Positions 33,021 to 40,736 of a stretch of DNA of 41,625 bases are shown piece after piece. How positions within the stretch are numbered: the stretch's first letter is position 1; each line of letters opens with the position of its first letter. The DNA is taken from positions 1 to 41,625 of the forward strand of contig DASZIO010000005.1 of the NCBI GenBank assembly GCA_035949055.1, in the 5' to 3' direction. This DNA is from Bog-756 sp035949055 (GTDB taxonomy: Bacteria; Actinomycetota; Acidimicrobiia; Acidimicrobiales; RAAP-2). The notes below the pieces were generated by a model. The model did not search any database and had not been told where the DNA came from. It worked only from the letters and a program-made list of their open reading frames with translations. Both the position numbers and the translations under genes were made by a program.

Positions 33021-34379
33021 GTGGCCGACCCCGACCCGCCCACCGAGTGGGCGCCCGACTCGTGGCGCTCGCGCCCCGCCGCCCAGCAGCCGGACTGGCC
33101 CGACGAGGACGAGCTCAAGCGGGTCCACGCCCAGCTGGCCGGGCTCCCGCCGCTGGTGTTCGCCGGGGAGGCCCGGCACCTCACCCACGCGCTCGGCCAG
33201 GCGGCGGAAGGTCGCGCCTTCGTGCTCCAGGCCGGGGACTGCGCCGAATCGTTCGCCGAGTTCAGTGCCGATGCCATCCGGGACAAGCTCAAAGTCATCC
33301 TCCAGATGGCGGTGGTTCTCACCTATGGCGCGGGGGTGCCAGTGGTGAAGGTGGGACGCATCGCCGGGCAGTTCGCCAAGCCGCGCAGCTCCCCCACCGA
33401 ACAGATCGGCGACCAGCTCCTCGACGCCTTCCGCGGCCACATGGTCAACGACGACCTGCCCGAGCACGAGGCCCGGATCCCCGACCCGAGGCGGCTGGTG
33501 GCCGCCTACCAACAGTCGGTCTCCACCCTCAACCTGCTGCGGGCCTTCACCAAGGGGGGCTTCGCCGACCTCAGCCAGATCCATGCCTGGAACCAGGAAT
33601 TCGTGGCCTCCTCCACCGAGGGGCAGCGTTTCGAGGCCATCGCCGAGGGCATCGACAGCGCCCTTCGGTTCATGGCCGCCTGCGGCATCGACCTCACCGG
33701 CGAGGAGACCTTGCACGAGGTCGACTTCTGGACCACCCACGAGGCCCTCATCCTCGACTACGAGGAGGCCCTGACCCGGCGGGATTCGCTCACCGACCGG
33801 TGGTACGACTGCTCGGCCCACATGCTGTGGGTCGGTGAGCGCACGAGACAGCTGGACGGAGCCCATTGCGAGTTCCTGGCCGGGATCCACAACCCGGTGG
33901 CGTCCAAGGTCGGCCCGTCGGCCGGGCCCGACGACGTCGTCGGCCTCTGCGAGCGCCTCAACCCCGAACGCATCCCCGGGCGCCTCACCCTGATCACCCG
34001 CCTCGGCGTCGAGGCGGTGGAATCGGCCCTGCCCCCCATGCTCCGGGCCGTCCGCGACGAGGGGCATCCGGTGGTCTGGGTGTGCGACCCCATGCACGGC
34101 AACACGTTCACCGCCGAAGGCGGACAGAAAACCAGGCGGTTCGACGACATCATCGGTGAGCTCAAGGCGTTCTTCCAGTCCCATCGCGAGATGGGTACCT
34201 GGCCGGGCGGGGTGCACGTAGAGCTGACCGGGGATGACGTGACCGAGTGCCTGGGCGGCGTCGAGGAGATCACCGAGCACCAGCTCCACCAGCGCTACAC
34301 CACGGCGTGCGACCCGCGGCTCAACGCGCGTCAGTCACTCGACCTGGCCTACGGCATCGCCGAGCTACTCCGGGACTGA
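33021..34379 (+). CDS. aroG: 3-deoxy-7-phosphoheptulonate synthase, class II
   Basis: First step of the shikimate pathway: PEP plus erythrose 4-phosphate to DAHP. 452 residues, the size of type II enzymes. Visible blocks: AFVLQAGDCAESFAEF, VVKVGRIAGQFAKPRSSPTE, the catalytic VDFWTTHEAL region, GIHNPVASKVGP and WVCDPMHGNT. GTG 33021 starts the protein; the N-terminal WPDEDELKRVHAQLAGLPPLV is typical. The plant and actinobacterial type II enzymes are often allosterically regulated; regulation here is not visible. Ends before a 30-base non-coding stretch and a small hairpin. Confidence 0.94.
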   Translation: MADPDPPTEWAPDSWRSRPAAQQPDWPDEDELKRVHAQLAGLPPLVFAGEARHLTHALGQAAEGRAFVLQAGDCAESFAEFSADAIRDKLKVILQMAVVLTYGAGVPVVKVGRIAGQFAKPRSSPTEQIGDQLLDAFRGHMVNDDLPEHEARIPDPRRLVAAYQQSVSTLNLLRAFTKGGFADLSQIHAWNQEFVASSTEGQRFEAIAEGIDSALRFMAACGIDLTGEETLHEVDFWTTHEALILDYEEALTRRDSLTDRWYDCSAHMLWVGERTRQLDGAHCEFLAGIHNPVASKVGPSAGPDDVVGLCERLNPERIPGRLTLITRLGVEAVESALPPMLRAVRDEGHPVVWVCDPMHGNTFTAEGGQKTRRFDDIIGELKAFFQSHREMGTWPGGVHVELTGDDVTECLGGVEEITEHQLHQRYTTACDPRLNARQSLDLAYGIAELLRD

Positions 34380-34420
34380 GCGCGCACCGCGGCGGAGAAA
34401 CCCTGGCGAGTGGGGGTCAT

Positions 34421-34437
34421 TGACCGGCCCCCGGTCA
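34421..34437. repeat. Hairpin TGACCGG-CCC-CCGGTCA after the DAHP synthase
   Basis: 7-bp stem, 3-base loop, 42 bases past the DAHP synthase stop, no T-run. Overlaps a TTGACC that stands 17 bases before CAGACT (34443), a possible promoter for the next gene. The 156-base gap 34380-34535 shows no further gene. Confidence 0.35.
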
Positions 34438-34535
34438 CCCACCAGACTGGTCCGGTCCCGGTGGCGGTCGATGCCGTTCACGACCACCGGTTCCCATGCC
34501 AGCGACATCGTCCGGGGCACAACGAACGCCGACCC

Positions 34536-36179
34536 ATGGAGCCGCCACCCGCCATGTTCCTCCCTTCCCCCGCCCGTCCTGTCCGCGCCGCACCGAGAAG
34601 GGAAGGGCCCACCGGGAAATTGGTGGCGGTGGCGCTGACGGCCGGGTTGGTGTGCCTCATCGCCTCTCTCGCACTCCCGCTGATGACCGGAGGAGCGCGG
34701 GGTCGTGCGGCGGCGGCGACCCCTCGGAGTGCGGGGGTGTCCGCTTACTGGCTGGTGGCCTCCGACGGCGGGATCTTCTCCTTTGCCGGGGCGCCGTTCT
34801 TCGGTTCGACTGGCAACATCGCGCTCAACAAGCCGGTGGTCGGGATGGCCGCCACGCCCAACAGCGGCGGCTACTGGCTGGTGGCCTCCGACGGCGGGAT
34901 CTTCTCGTTCGGCAACGCCCAGTTCTACGGCTCGACAGGCAACATCCGCCTCAACCAGCCGGTGGTCGGCATGGCCGCCGCCCCGAACGGCACGGGTTAC
35001 TGGCTGGTGGCCTCCGACGGCGGCATCTTCACCTTCGGCAACGTGTCCTTCCATGGCTCCATGGGAGGCCAGCGGCTCAACCAGCCGGTGGTCGGGATGG
35101 CCGCCACCTCCGACGGGGGCGGCTACTGGCTGGTGGCGGCCGACGGCGGCATCTTCTCCTTCGGGGACGCCCAGTTCTACGGCTCGACCGGGGGCATCCA
35201 CCTCAACAAACCCATCGTCGGGATGACCGCCACGCCGAGCGGGCATGGCTACTGGTTCACCGCCTCCGACGGCGGGGTGTTCACCTTCGGCGACGCCCAG
35301 TTCTTCGGGTCGCTCGGCAACGTGCCCAAGCAGCGGCCGGTGGTGGCCATGGCGTCCAGCGCCGACGGCGGCGGCTACTGGTTCACCAACAACAACGGGC
35401 TGGTGTCGGCGTTCGGCGACGCCACCTACTGGGGATCGGCCCCCCAGGTGCTCAACCGGCCGGTCGTGGGGATGGCCCAGGCCGACGCCAGCGGCAGCTT
35501 CACCGGTTCGTCCTACCCGTCGGGCAGCTTCGGCTACGACATCTCCAACTTCCAGTGCGGAAACGAGCCACCGGCTCCTCACGTGATCGGTCTGGTCGAG
35601 GTGGTGGGCTCTTCCATGGGCGGGGTGAACTCCTGCCTGTCCGACGAGGCGGCCTGGGCCGGCGGCGGCCTCAACCTCTACGCCTTCCTGACCTTCGGCA
35701 ACGCCCCGACCAGCCTCGACGGAGGTTGCGCGGGCACGGAGTCACCCCCGGCCTGCAACTTCGGGTTCAACACGGCCATCGACGCCTTCCAGAAGGCGGC
35801 GGCGGCGGGCGTCAACGCGGCAGTGCCCTGGTGGCTCGACGTCGAGTCGGGTCCTTTCTGGAGCGGGGACACGGCCGCCAACGCCTCGTTGGTGCAGGGG
35901 GCCATCGACGGCCTCCACTTCGTCGGCCTCAACAGCGTCGGCATCTACGCCAGCCCCGGGGTCTGGAACACAGTGGTGGGCAGTTACCAGCCGCGGGTGC
36001 CCTACTGGGCCGCGTCGTGGCAGCACGACCCGGCAGACACCTGTGCCAACGTGCGGGCGCTCTTCTCCTCCGCCCAGCTGCCGACCGGTCCCGTCCAGCT
36101 GGTCCAGTACGGCTCGCCGAGCTTCCCGCTGGCCCTCGGCGGGATGGACACCAACTTCGACAACGACTACGCCTGCTGA
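34536..36179 (+). CDS. Secreted repeat protein with C-terminal GH25-like domain
   Basis: 547 residues from ATG 34536. An N-terminal TM or signal segment (about 29-49) exports the protein. Six near-perfect 42-residue repeats (70-320) follow, each with GYWLVASDGGIFSFG and then FYGSTG and NxPVVGMAAT. The C-terminal domain (about 333-547) opens FGYDISNFQC, with Asp335, and has PWWLDVE (Asp435, Glu437), the pattern of GH25 muramidase-like enzymes. It could act on cell wall or be a surface adhesin with a glycosidase fold. The start is uncertain: GTG 34410 or 34461 or ATG 34554 are in frame. Its end overlaps the convergent phosphatase by 13 bases. Confidence 0.78.
   Translation: MEPPPAMFLPSPARPVRAAPRREGPTGKLVAVALTAGLVCLIASLALPLMTGGARGRAAAATPRSAGVSAYWLVASDGGIFSFAGAPFFGSTGNIALNKPVVGMAATPNSGGYWLVASDGGIFSFGNAQFYGSTGNIRLNQPVVGMAAAPNGTGYWLVASDGGIFTFGNVSFHGSMGGQRLNQPVVGMAATSDGGGYWLVAADGGIFSFGDAQFYGSTGGIHLNKPIVGMTATPSGHGYWFTASDGGVFTFGDAQFFGSLGNVPKQRPVVAMASSADGGGYWFTNNNGLVSAFGDATYWGSAPQVLNRPVVGMAQADASGSFTGSSYPSGSFGYDISNFQCGNEPPAPHVIGLVEVVGSSMGGVNSCLSDEAAWAGGGLNLYAFLTFGNAPTSLDGGCAGTESPPACNFGFNTAIDAFQKAAAAGVNAAVPWWLDVESGPFWSGDTAANASLVQGAIDGLHFVGLNSVGIYASPGVWNTVVGSYQPRVPYWAASWQHDPADTCANVRALFSSAQLPTGPVQLVQYGSPSFPLALGGMDTNFDNDYAC
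34743..35495 (+). repeat. Six tandem repeats of 126 bp (last 123 bp)
   Basis: Units start at 34743, 34869, 34995, 35121, 35247 and 35373 and keep the reading frame. The first four are most alike; units five and six diverge (GYWFT). The regular 42-residue period suggests a propeller-like or solenoid surface domain. Confidence 0.9.
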
Positions 36180-36991
36180 ACCGCGACCGTCTCCGGTGAC
36201 AGCTCGGTCAAGAGCTGGTGGGCGGCGTCGTTGTAGCCGAGCAGACGCCAGCGCCCCCCGCTGACCTCCCACCCGGTCATCGAGGCATGGCGGGTCTGCA
36301 GCTGGAGGCGGGCCCCGGCCAACCCTCCGGCCACCGGCAGCTTGGCCAGCAGGGACGCTTCGACCACACCGGCGTGGCAGGCCACCACGACCAGCTGGCC
36401 GGGGTGGCGGCGGACCAGCGCGTCGAGGGCGGCGGCCACCCGCTGGACGAACCCGGTCCAGCTCTCGCCGCCCGGGGCGATGGGCCGGCCCGGGTCCTCG
36501 TCCCAGTCGATCGGGGCGAAGCGCTCGCCGAACTCGATCCAGGTCAGCCCGTCCGCTTCCCCGGGGTGGAGCTCGCACAGCCCACAGTCGGTCACCAGGG
36601 TTGGCGGTGGGCCGAGCCGGCCTCCGGCCTCGACCGCACCGAGGGCCGGCGCCACCAGCTCGGCCGTCTCGACCGCCCGCGGCAGCACGCTGGCGTAGAG
36701 GGCGTCCGTCCCGGCCAGCTCCCGGCTGACGAACAGCCGGTCACGCAACGCCTCGACCTGCCGGCGACCGAGCGCGGTGAGCCCTTGGCACCCGGCCGGG
36801 CCCCCGCACACCCCCGAGACGTTGCACACGGCCTCGCCGTGCCGGATGAGGACCAGGCGGGTGGCGGCGGGAGCCGGTGGGGGCACGGCGCGCACCCCGG
36901 CGGGCACGGCGCGCGCCGCAGCCATCGCTCCCGCCTCGTCCGCAGCGCCGGTCCCGCCCGCCCCGGCCAGACCGTCGAATCCGTCGGTCAC
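36167..36991 (-). CDS. Histidine phosphatase family protein (phosphoglycerate-mutase-like)
   Basis: 274 residues from GTG 36991. The phospho-acceptor motif VLIRHGEA (His51) is followed by GCQGLTALGRRQVEALRDRL, an acidic catalytic CELHPGEADG region and the second His in VACHAGVVE. The N-terminal 40 residues are Ala-rich and could be removed if a Met at about 23 is the start. The GTG overlaps the VWA stop as GTGA. Substrate unknown. Its end overlaps the convergent GH25-like gene by 13 bases. Confidence 0.87.
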   Translation of the reverse strand: MTDGFDGLAGAGGTGAADEAGAMAAARAVPAGVRAVPPPAPAATRLVLIRHGEAVCNVSGVCGGPAGCQGLTALGRRQVEALRDRLFVSRELAGTDALYASVLPRAVETAELVAPALGAVEAGGRLGPPPTLVTDCGLCELHPGEADGLTWIEFGERFAPIDWDEDPGRPIAPGGESWTGFVQRVAAALDALVRRHPGQLVVVACHAGVVEASLLAKLPVAGGLAGARLQLQTRHASMTGWEVSGGRWRLLGYNDAAHQLLTELSPETVAVQQA

Positions 36992-38469
36992 GCCAGGCCC
37001 CCGACGAACTGCTCGAGCTGGCGGAGCGTGCGGCATTCGACCACGTCGTCGCAGTGGATGGCGTACTCCCCCACGATGGAGTCGCCCGAGTTCCAGTAGG
37101 CGCGGGGCTCGGGGTTCAGCCAGTAGACATGACGGGCCCGCGCCTGGAGGTCCTTGACCACCCACGCCTGGGAGGCGTGATAGTTGTTGCGGGCGTCGCC
37201 GAGGAGCAGGACGCTCGTCCGCGGCGAGATCTCCTCCCCCCATCGTTCCGAGAAGACGGTCAGCGCGTGGCCGTAGTCGGAGTGGCCGTCGACCCAGATC
37301 ACGTCGGCCTCGGTGTTGATCCGGTGCACCGCGTCGGCGGGGTCCTCGGACCCCTCGAAGAACCGGCTCACCTCGTCGATCCCGTCGATGAACACGAAGC
37401 TGCGCACCTTGGAGAACTGCGAGCTGATGGCGTGCACCAGATGGAGGGTGAACCGAGCGAAGGAGGCCACCGATCCCGAGATGTCGGCGATGACCACGAT
37501 CTCGGGCTTGGAGGGACGGGGGTAGCGGAAGCGCGGCTCGAGCGGCACGCCCCCGGTGGACAGCGAGTGGCGGACCGTCGAGCGGAAGTCGAGCGGGCCC
37601 TTGCGCCCGTGGCGGCGCTTGCGGGCCAAGCGCACCGCCAGCTTGCGCGACAGCGGCTGCAGCGACTTGCGCAGCGCCACCAGCTCGTCGCGGGTGGCGT
37701 GCATCACGTCGATGTCCTCGGGCAACGGTTTGCGCAGCGACTTGGCCAGCGCCTCGCTGCCCCGATCGGCCACCAGGCGCCGTCGGATCTCGTTCTCGAT
37801 CTCCTTGCGGAGCTGGTCGATGCGCGACTGGTACTCGTCGCGCAGCAACCGCTCTTCCAGGGCGGTGAGGCCGGCCGGCATTCCGTCGCCGTCCGCATCG
37901 CCGCCGACCGCCGGCGTGGTGGCCTGGGCCTGGTCCACCAACCGGTCGAGCACGCCGTCGAGATCGAGGTTGCGAAGCGTGCGGTAGAGGTAGTAGGTGC
38001 CCCCCACCGGGCGCCCGGCCTCCATGCCGGCATACCGGGTGACTGCCTGCCGGGCCACCGCCGCCACCAGGGCGTCGTTGGCCCCCAACAGGGCCTTGTA
38101 GAGCAGGTCGGCGAGCTCCTCGGGAGTCATCCCCTCCTGACCACCGGAGCCGGTGCCCCGTCCCGGCCCGCGCCGGTCGCCGTCGCCGGCCGGTCCGGTC
38201 TCGGCCCCGGGCTCCACCTCGCCGTCGTGCTCGTCGTCGATCCGGTACTCGGGCCCGCGCAGCGAGAAGTAGATCTCGAAGGCCGTCTCGAAGGCGCGCC
38301 AGTGCGACGACGTCTTCACCAGGCTGGCCCCGAGGGCGTACTTCATGGCCTCGCGGTCCTCCATCGGAATGTGACGGAGCACCTCGGCCGCGTCGAGGTG
38401 CTCGGTGAGCGACACGGGGATACCGGCCGCCCGCAGCTCGGTGACGAAGCCGGTGAGCAGGTCGAGCAT
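36988..38469 (-). CDS. VWA-domain protein, CoxE-like
   Basis: 493 residues. The N-terminal half is mostly helical (LDLLTGFVTELRAAGIPVSLTEHLDAAEVLR) with a charged linker (about 80-110) and no TM. The VWA domain starts at EIVVIADISGSVASFARF, whose DxSxS is a complete MIDAS metal site (about 326-330), and includes VDGHSDYGHAL. CoxE-type proteins work with a MoxR ATPase in metal-centre assembly or complex remodelling. The next gene upstream, 15 bases away, is such a MoxR ATPase, so they form a pair. No CO dehydrogenase subunit lies in the window. Confidence 0.85.
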   Translation of the reverse strand: MLDLLTGFVTELRAAGIPVSLTEHLDAAEVLRHIPMEDREAMKYALGASLVKTSSHWRAFETAFEIYFSLRGPEYRIDDEHDGEVEPGAETGPAGDGDRRGPGRGTGSGGQEGMTPEELADLLYKALLGANDALVAAVARQAVTRYAGMEAGRPVGGTYYLYRTLRNLDLDGVLDRLVDQAQATTPAVGGDADGDGMPAGLTALEERLLRDEYQSRIDQLRKEIENEIRRRLVADRGSEALAKSLRKPLPEDIDVMHATRDELVALRKSLQPLSRKLAVRLARKRRHGRKGPLDFRSTVRHSLSTGGVPLEPRFRYPRPSKPEIVVIADISGSVASFARFTLHLVHAISSQFSKVRSFVFIDGIDEVSRFFEGSEDPADAVHRINTEADVIWVDGHSDYGHALTVFSERWGEEISPRTSVLLLGDARNNYHASQAWVVKDLQARARHVYWLNPEPRAYWNSGDSIVGEYAIHCDDVVECRTLRQLEQFVGGLA

Positions 38470-38484
38470 GCGACAGCCCCGGCG

Positions 38485-39432
38485 TCAGTCGGGAGGCGGC
38501 ACGCCGGCGAGCTCCTTGGCCGCTCGGTCGATGTCCGTCTGGTACTTCAACAGGATGTGAAGGGTGTCGCGGGCCTGGTCGACATCGATCGACTCGACGC
38601 CGAGGACCACCAGGGTGCGGGCCCAGTCGAGCGTCTCGGACACCGAGGGGTCCTTCTTGAGGTCGAGCGTACGGATGGAGCGCACGATGCGGGCCACCTG
38701 GTCAGCCAGCGATTGGCTGATGCCCGGCACCCGCGCCTCGATGATGGCCCGCTCCCGGTCGAGCTGGGGATAGTCGATGTGGAGGTACAGGCAGCGCCGC
38801 TTCAGCGCCTCGGACAGCTCGCGGGTGTTGTTCGAGGTGAGGAAGACGAGGGGGATGCGGGTGGCCCGCACCGTCCCGAGCTCGGGGATCGACACCTGGT
38901 ACTCCGACAGGATCTCGAGGAGCAGCGCCTCGGTCTCGAGCTCGACGCGGTCGACCTCGTCCACCAGGAGCACCACCGGATCGGGGGAGCGGATGGCCTC
39001 GAGCAGCGGACGGGTGAGGAGGAACTCCTCGGAGAAGATGTCTTCCTCCAGCTCCTGCCAGGTCTGGTCGGCGTCGGCCTGGATCCGGAGCAGCTGCTTC
39101 TTGTAGTTCCACTCGTACAGGGCCTTCGACTCGTCGAGCCCCTCGTAGCACTGCAGCCGGATGAGACGGCTCCCGGTCAGGCGGGCCACCGATTTGGCCA
39201 ACTCGGTCTTGCCCGTCCCGGCCGGACCCTCGACCAGGACCGGCTTGGCCAGGCGGTCGGCCAAAAAGACCACCCCGGCGATGCCGTCGTCGGCCAGATA
39301 GTCGACAGCGGCCAGCCCCTCGCGCACCTCGCCGATCGACCGGAAGCGGGGGGCGTCGGGCACCGGGAAGCCCGAGACCACCGCGTGGTGGCCGGGAGCG
39401 GCCGGGTCCGTCGGGTCGACCGCCCCCGTCAT
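38485..39432 (-). CDS. MoxR-family AAA+ ATPase
   Basis: 315 residues. Walker A GPAGTGKTEL (about 69-78), Walker B VLLVDEVDR, sensor-like FLTSNNTRELSEALKRRCLYL and the C-terminal lid are present. MoxR ATPases act as chaperones with VWA proteins. ATG 39432 overlaps the proA stop as ATGA, so expression is coupled to proline biosynthesis genes; the frame is open to 40377 in proA but that is shadow. The client is unknown. Confidence 0.9.
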   Translation of the reverse strand: MTGAVDPTDPAAPGHHAVVSGFPVPDAPRFRSIGEVREGLAAVDYLADDGIAGVVFLADRLAKPVLVEGPAGTGKTELAKSVARLTGSRLIRLQCYEGLDESKALYEWNYKKQLLRIQADADQTWQELEEDIFSEEFLLTRPLLEAIRSPDPVVLLVDEVDRVELETEALLLEILSEYQVSIPELGTVRATRIPLVFLTSNNTRELSEALKRRCLYLHIDYPQLDRERAIIEARVPGISQSLADQVARIVRSIRTLDLKKDPSVSETLDWARTLVVLGVESIDVDQARDTLHILLKYQTDIDRAAKELAGVPPPD

Positions 39433-40685
39433 GCCCGCACCTGCCCGCTGCCCGTCAGCACGAACTTGACCGAGGTGAGCTCCCGGAGCCCCATTGGCCC
39501 CCGGGCGTGCAGCTTCTGGGTGGAGATGCCGATCTCCGCCCCCAGGCCGAGCTCCTCGCCGTCGACCAGCCGGGTCGAGGCGTTGACCACCACGGCGGCG
39601 GCATCCACCTCGCTCGTGAATCGCTGGGCGGCGAGCAGGTCGGACGTCACGATGGCCTCGGAATGACCCGACCCGAAGCGGCTGATGTGGTCGATGGCGG
39701 CGTCGAGATCGTGGACCACCGCCACGGACAAGGTCAGACCGAGGAACTCCGTGGCGAAGTCCTCGTCGGTGGCCTCGCCCGCGCCGGGGAGCAGGGCCCG
39801 AGCCCCGGCGTCCCCCAGCAACCGGACACCCGGCAGGGCCGCGGGCAGCCGAGGCAGGAAGGCCGGAGCCACCGCCGAGTCGACCAGGAGGCTTTCTGCG
39901 CTGTTGCACACGCCTGGACGCTGGGTCTTGGCGTTGACCACGATGGCCTCGGCCATGGCCAGATCGGCGCCGGCGTGCACGTAGACGTGGCAGTTGCCGG
40001 CGCCGTCGAGCACATAGGGCACCGTGGCGTGCTCGACGACCGATGCCACCAGGGAGGGGCCACCGCGCGGGATGAGACAGTCGATGAACCCTTCGAGCTG
40101 CATGAAGGCAACCGCCGAGGACCGAGTGGGGTCCTCGACCAGCCCGATGGCGTCGGCGGGGAGACCGACCTTGTCCAGCCCGTCCCGCAGGGCCGAAGCG
40201 ATCACCGCGTTGGAGCCGATCGCCGAGGACGACCCCCGCAGCATGACCGCGTTGCCGGACTTGAGGCACAGGCCGGCCGCATCGCTCGTGACGTTGGGCC
40301 GGTTCTCGTAGATGATCCCGACCACTCCGAGGGGGACGCGGACCCGCTCGACCCGCAAACCGTTGGGACGCACCCACCCGTCGACCACCTCGCCGATCGG
40401 ATCGGGCTGGGCGGCCAGGGCGCGAAGCCCCGAGGCCATGGCACCGTTGCGGTGGGGATCGAGCCGCAGCCGGTCGAGGGAGGTGGGGTCGGCCCCCGCC
40501 CGCTCGGCGCGGTGCAGATCGGCGGCGTTCGCCTCGAGCACCCGGTCAGACCGCTCATCCAGCAGCTCGGCCGCCACACAGAGCGCCTCGTCCCGGGCCG
40601 CAGCCGAGGCCCGCGCCACGATCCGGCCGGCGTCCCGAGCCCGCGCGGCGAGCTCGATCAGGGAGGGCGAAGGGCTGGTTGGCAC
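39429..40685 (-). CDS. proA: Glutamate-5-semialdehyde dehydrogenase (gamma-glutamyl phosphate reductase)
   Basis: Second step of proline synthesis, NADPH-dependent. 418 residues, ALDH-like. GVVGIIYENRPNVTSDAAGLCLKSGNAVMLRGSS, LIPRGG, CVNAKTQRPGVCNSAE (catalytic Cys in RPGVCNSAE) and LGAEIGISTQKLHARGPMGL are present. GTG 40685 starts the protein and TACGCT lies exactly 6 bases upstream, so proA may be leaderless although it follows proB by 51 bases. The product of the ProB step is the substrate. Confidence 0.96.
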   Translation of the reverse strand: MPTSPSPSLIELAARARDAGRIVARASAAARDEALCVAAELLDERSDRVLEANAADLHRAERAGADPTSLDRLRLDPHRNGAMASGLRALAAQPDPIGEVVDGWVRPNGLRVERVRVPLGVVGIIYENRPNVTSDAAGLCLKSGNAVMLRGSSSAIGSNAVIASALRDGLDKVGLPADAIGLVEDPTRSSAVAFMQLEGFIDCLIPRGGPSLVASVVEHATVPYVLDGAGNCHVYVHAGADLAMAEAIVVNAKTQRPGVCNSAESLLVDSAVAPAFLPRLPAALPGVRLLGDAGARALLPGAGEATDEDFATEFLGLTLSVAVVHDLDAAIDHISRFGSGHSEAIVTSDLLAAQRFTSEVDAAAVVVNASTRLVDGEELGLGAEIGISTQKLHARGPMGLRELTSVKFVLTGSGQVRA

Positions 40686-40691
40686 CGTGTC

Positions 40692-40697
40692 AGCGTA
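40692..40697 (-). promoter_or_regulatory. Candidate -10 of proA, leaderless arrangement
   Basis: TACGCT on the minus strand, then 6 bases, then GTG 40685. It lies in the 51-base gap after proB. Confidence 0.5.
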
Positions 40698-40736
40698 GTG
40701 CCCCTGTTGGTGGCTCCCGATGGGTGGCGCCGCCCT

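Noticed and set aside
32276..34289. Long open frames opposite and beside the DAHP synthase and F420 oxidoreductase
   Set aside because: Antisense or alternate-frame shadows without motifs.
34743..35495. Possible CRISPR-like repeat array
   Set aside because: The 126-bp units are coding and in frame with no unique spacers; they are protein repeats.
36877..39666. 929-codon plus-strand open frame opposite the VWA and MoxR genes
   Set aside because: It is the longest shadow; composition is that of a GC-rich antisense frame, and the minus-strand proteins have complete MIDAS and Walker motifs.
39433..40377. N-terminal extension of the MoxR gene
   Set aside because: It overlaps proA in another frame; AAA+ similarity starts after ATG 39432.
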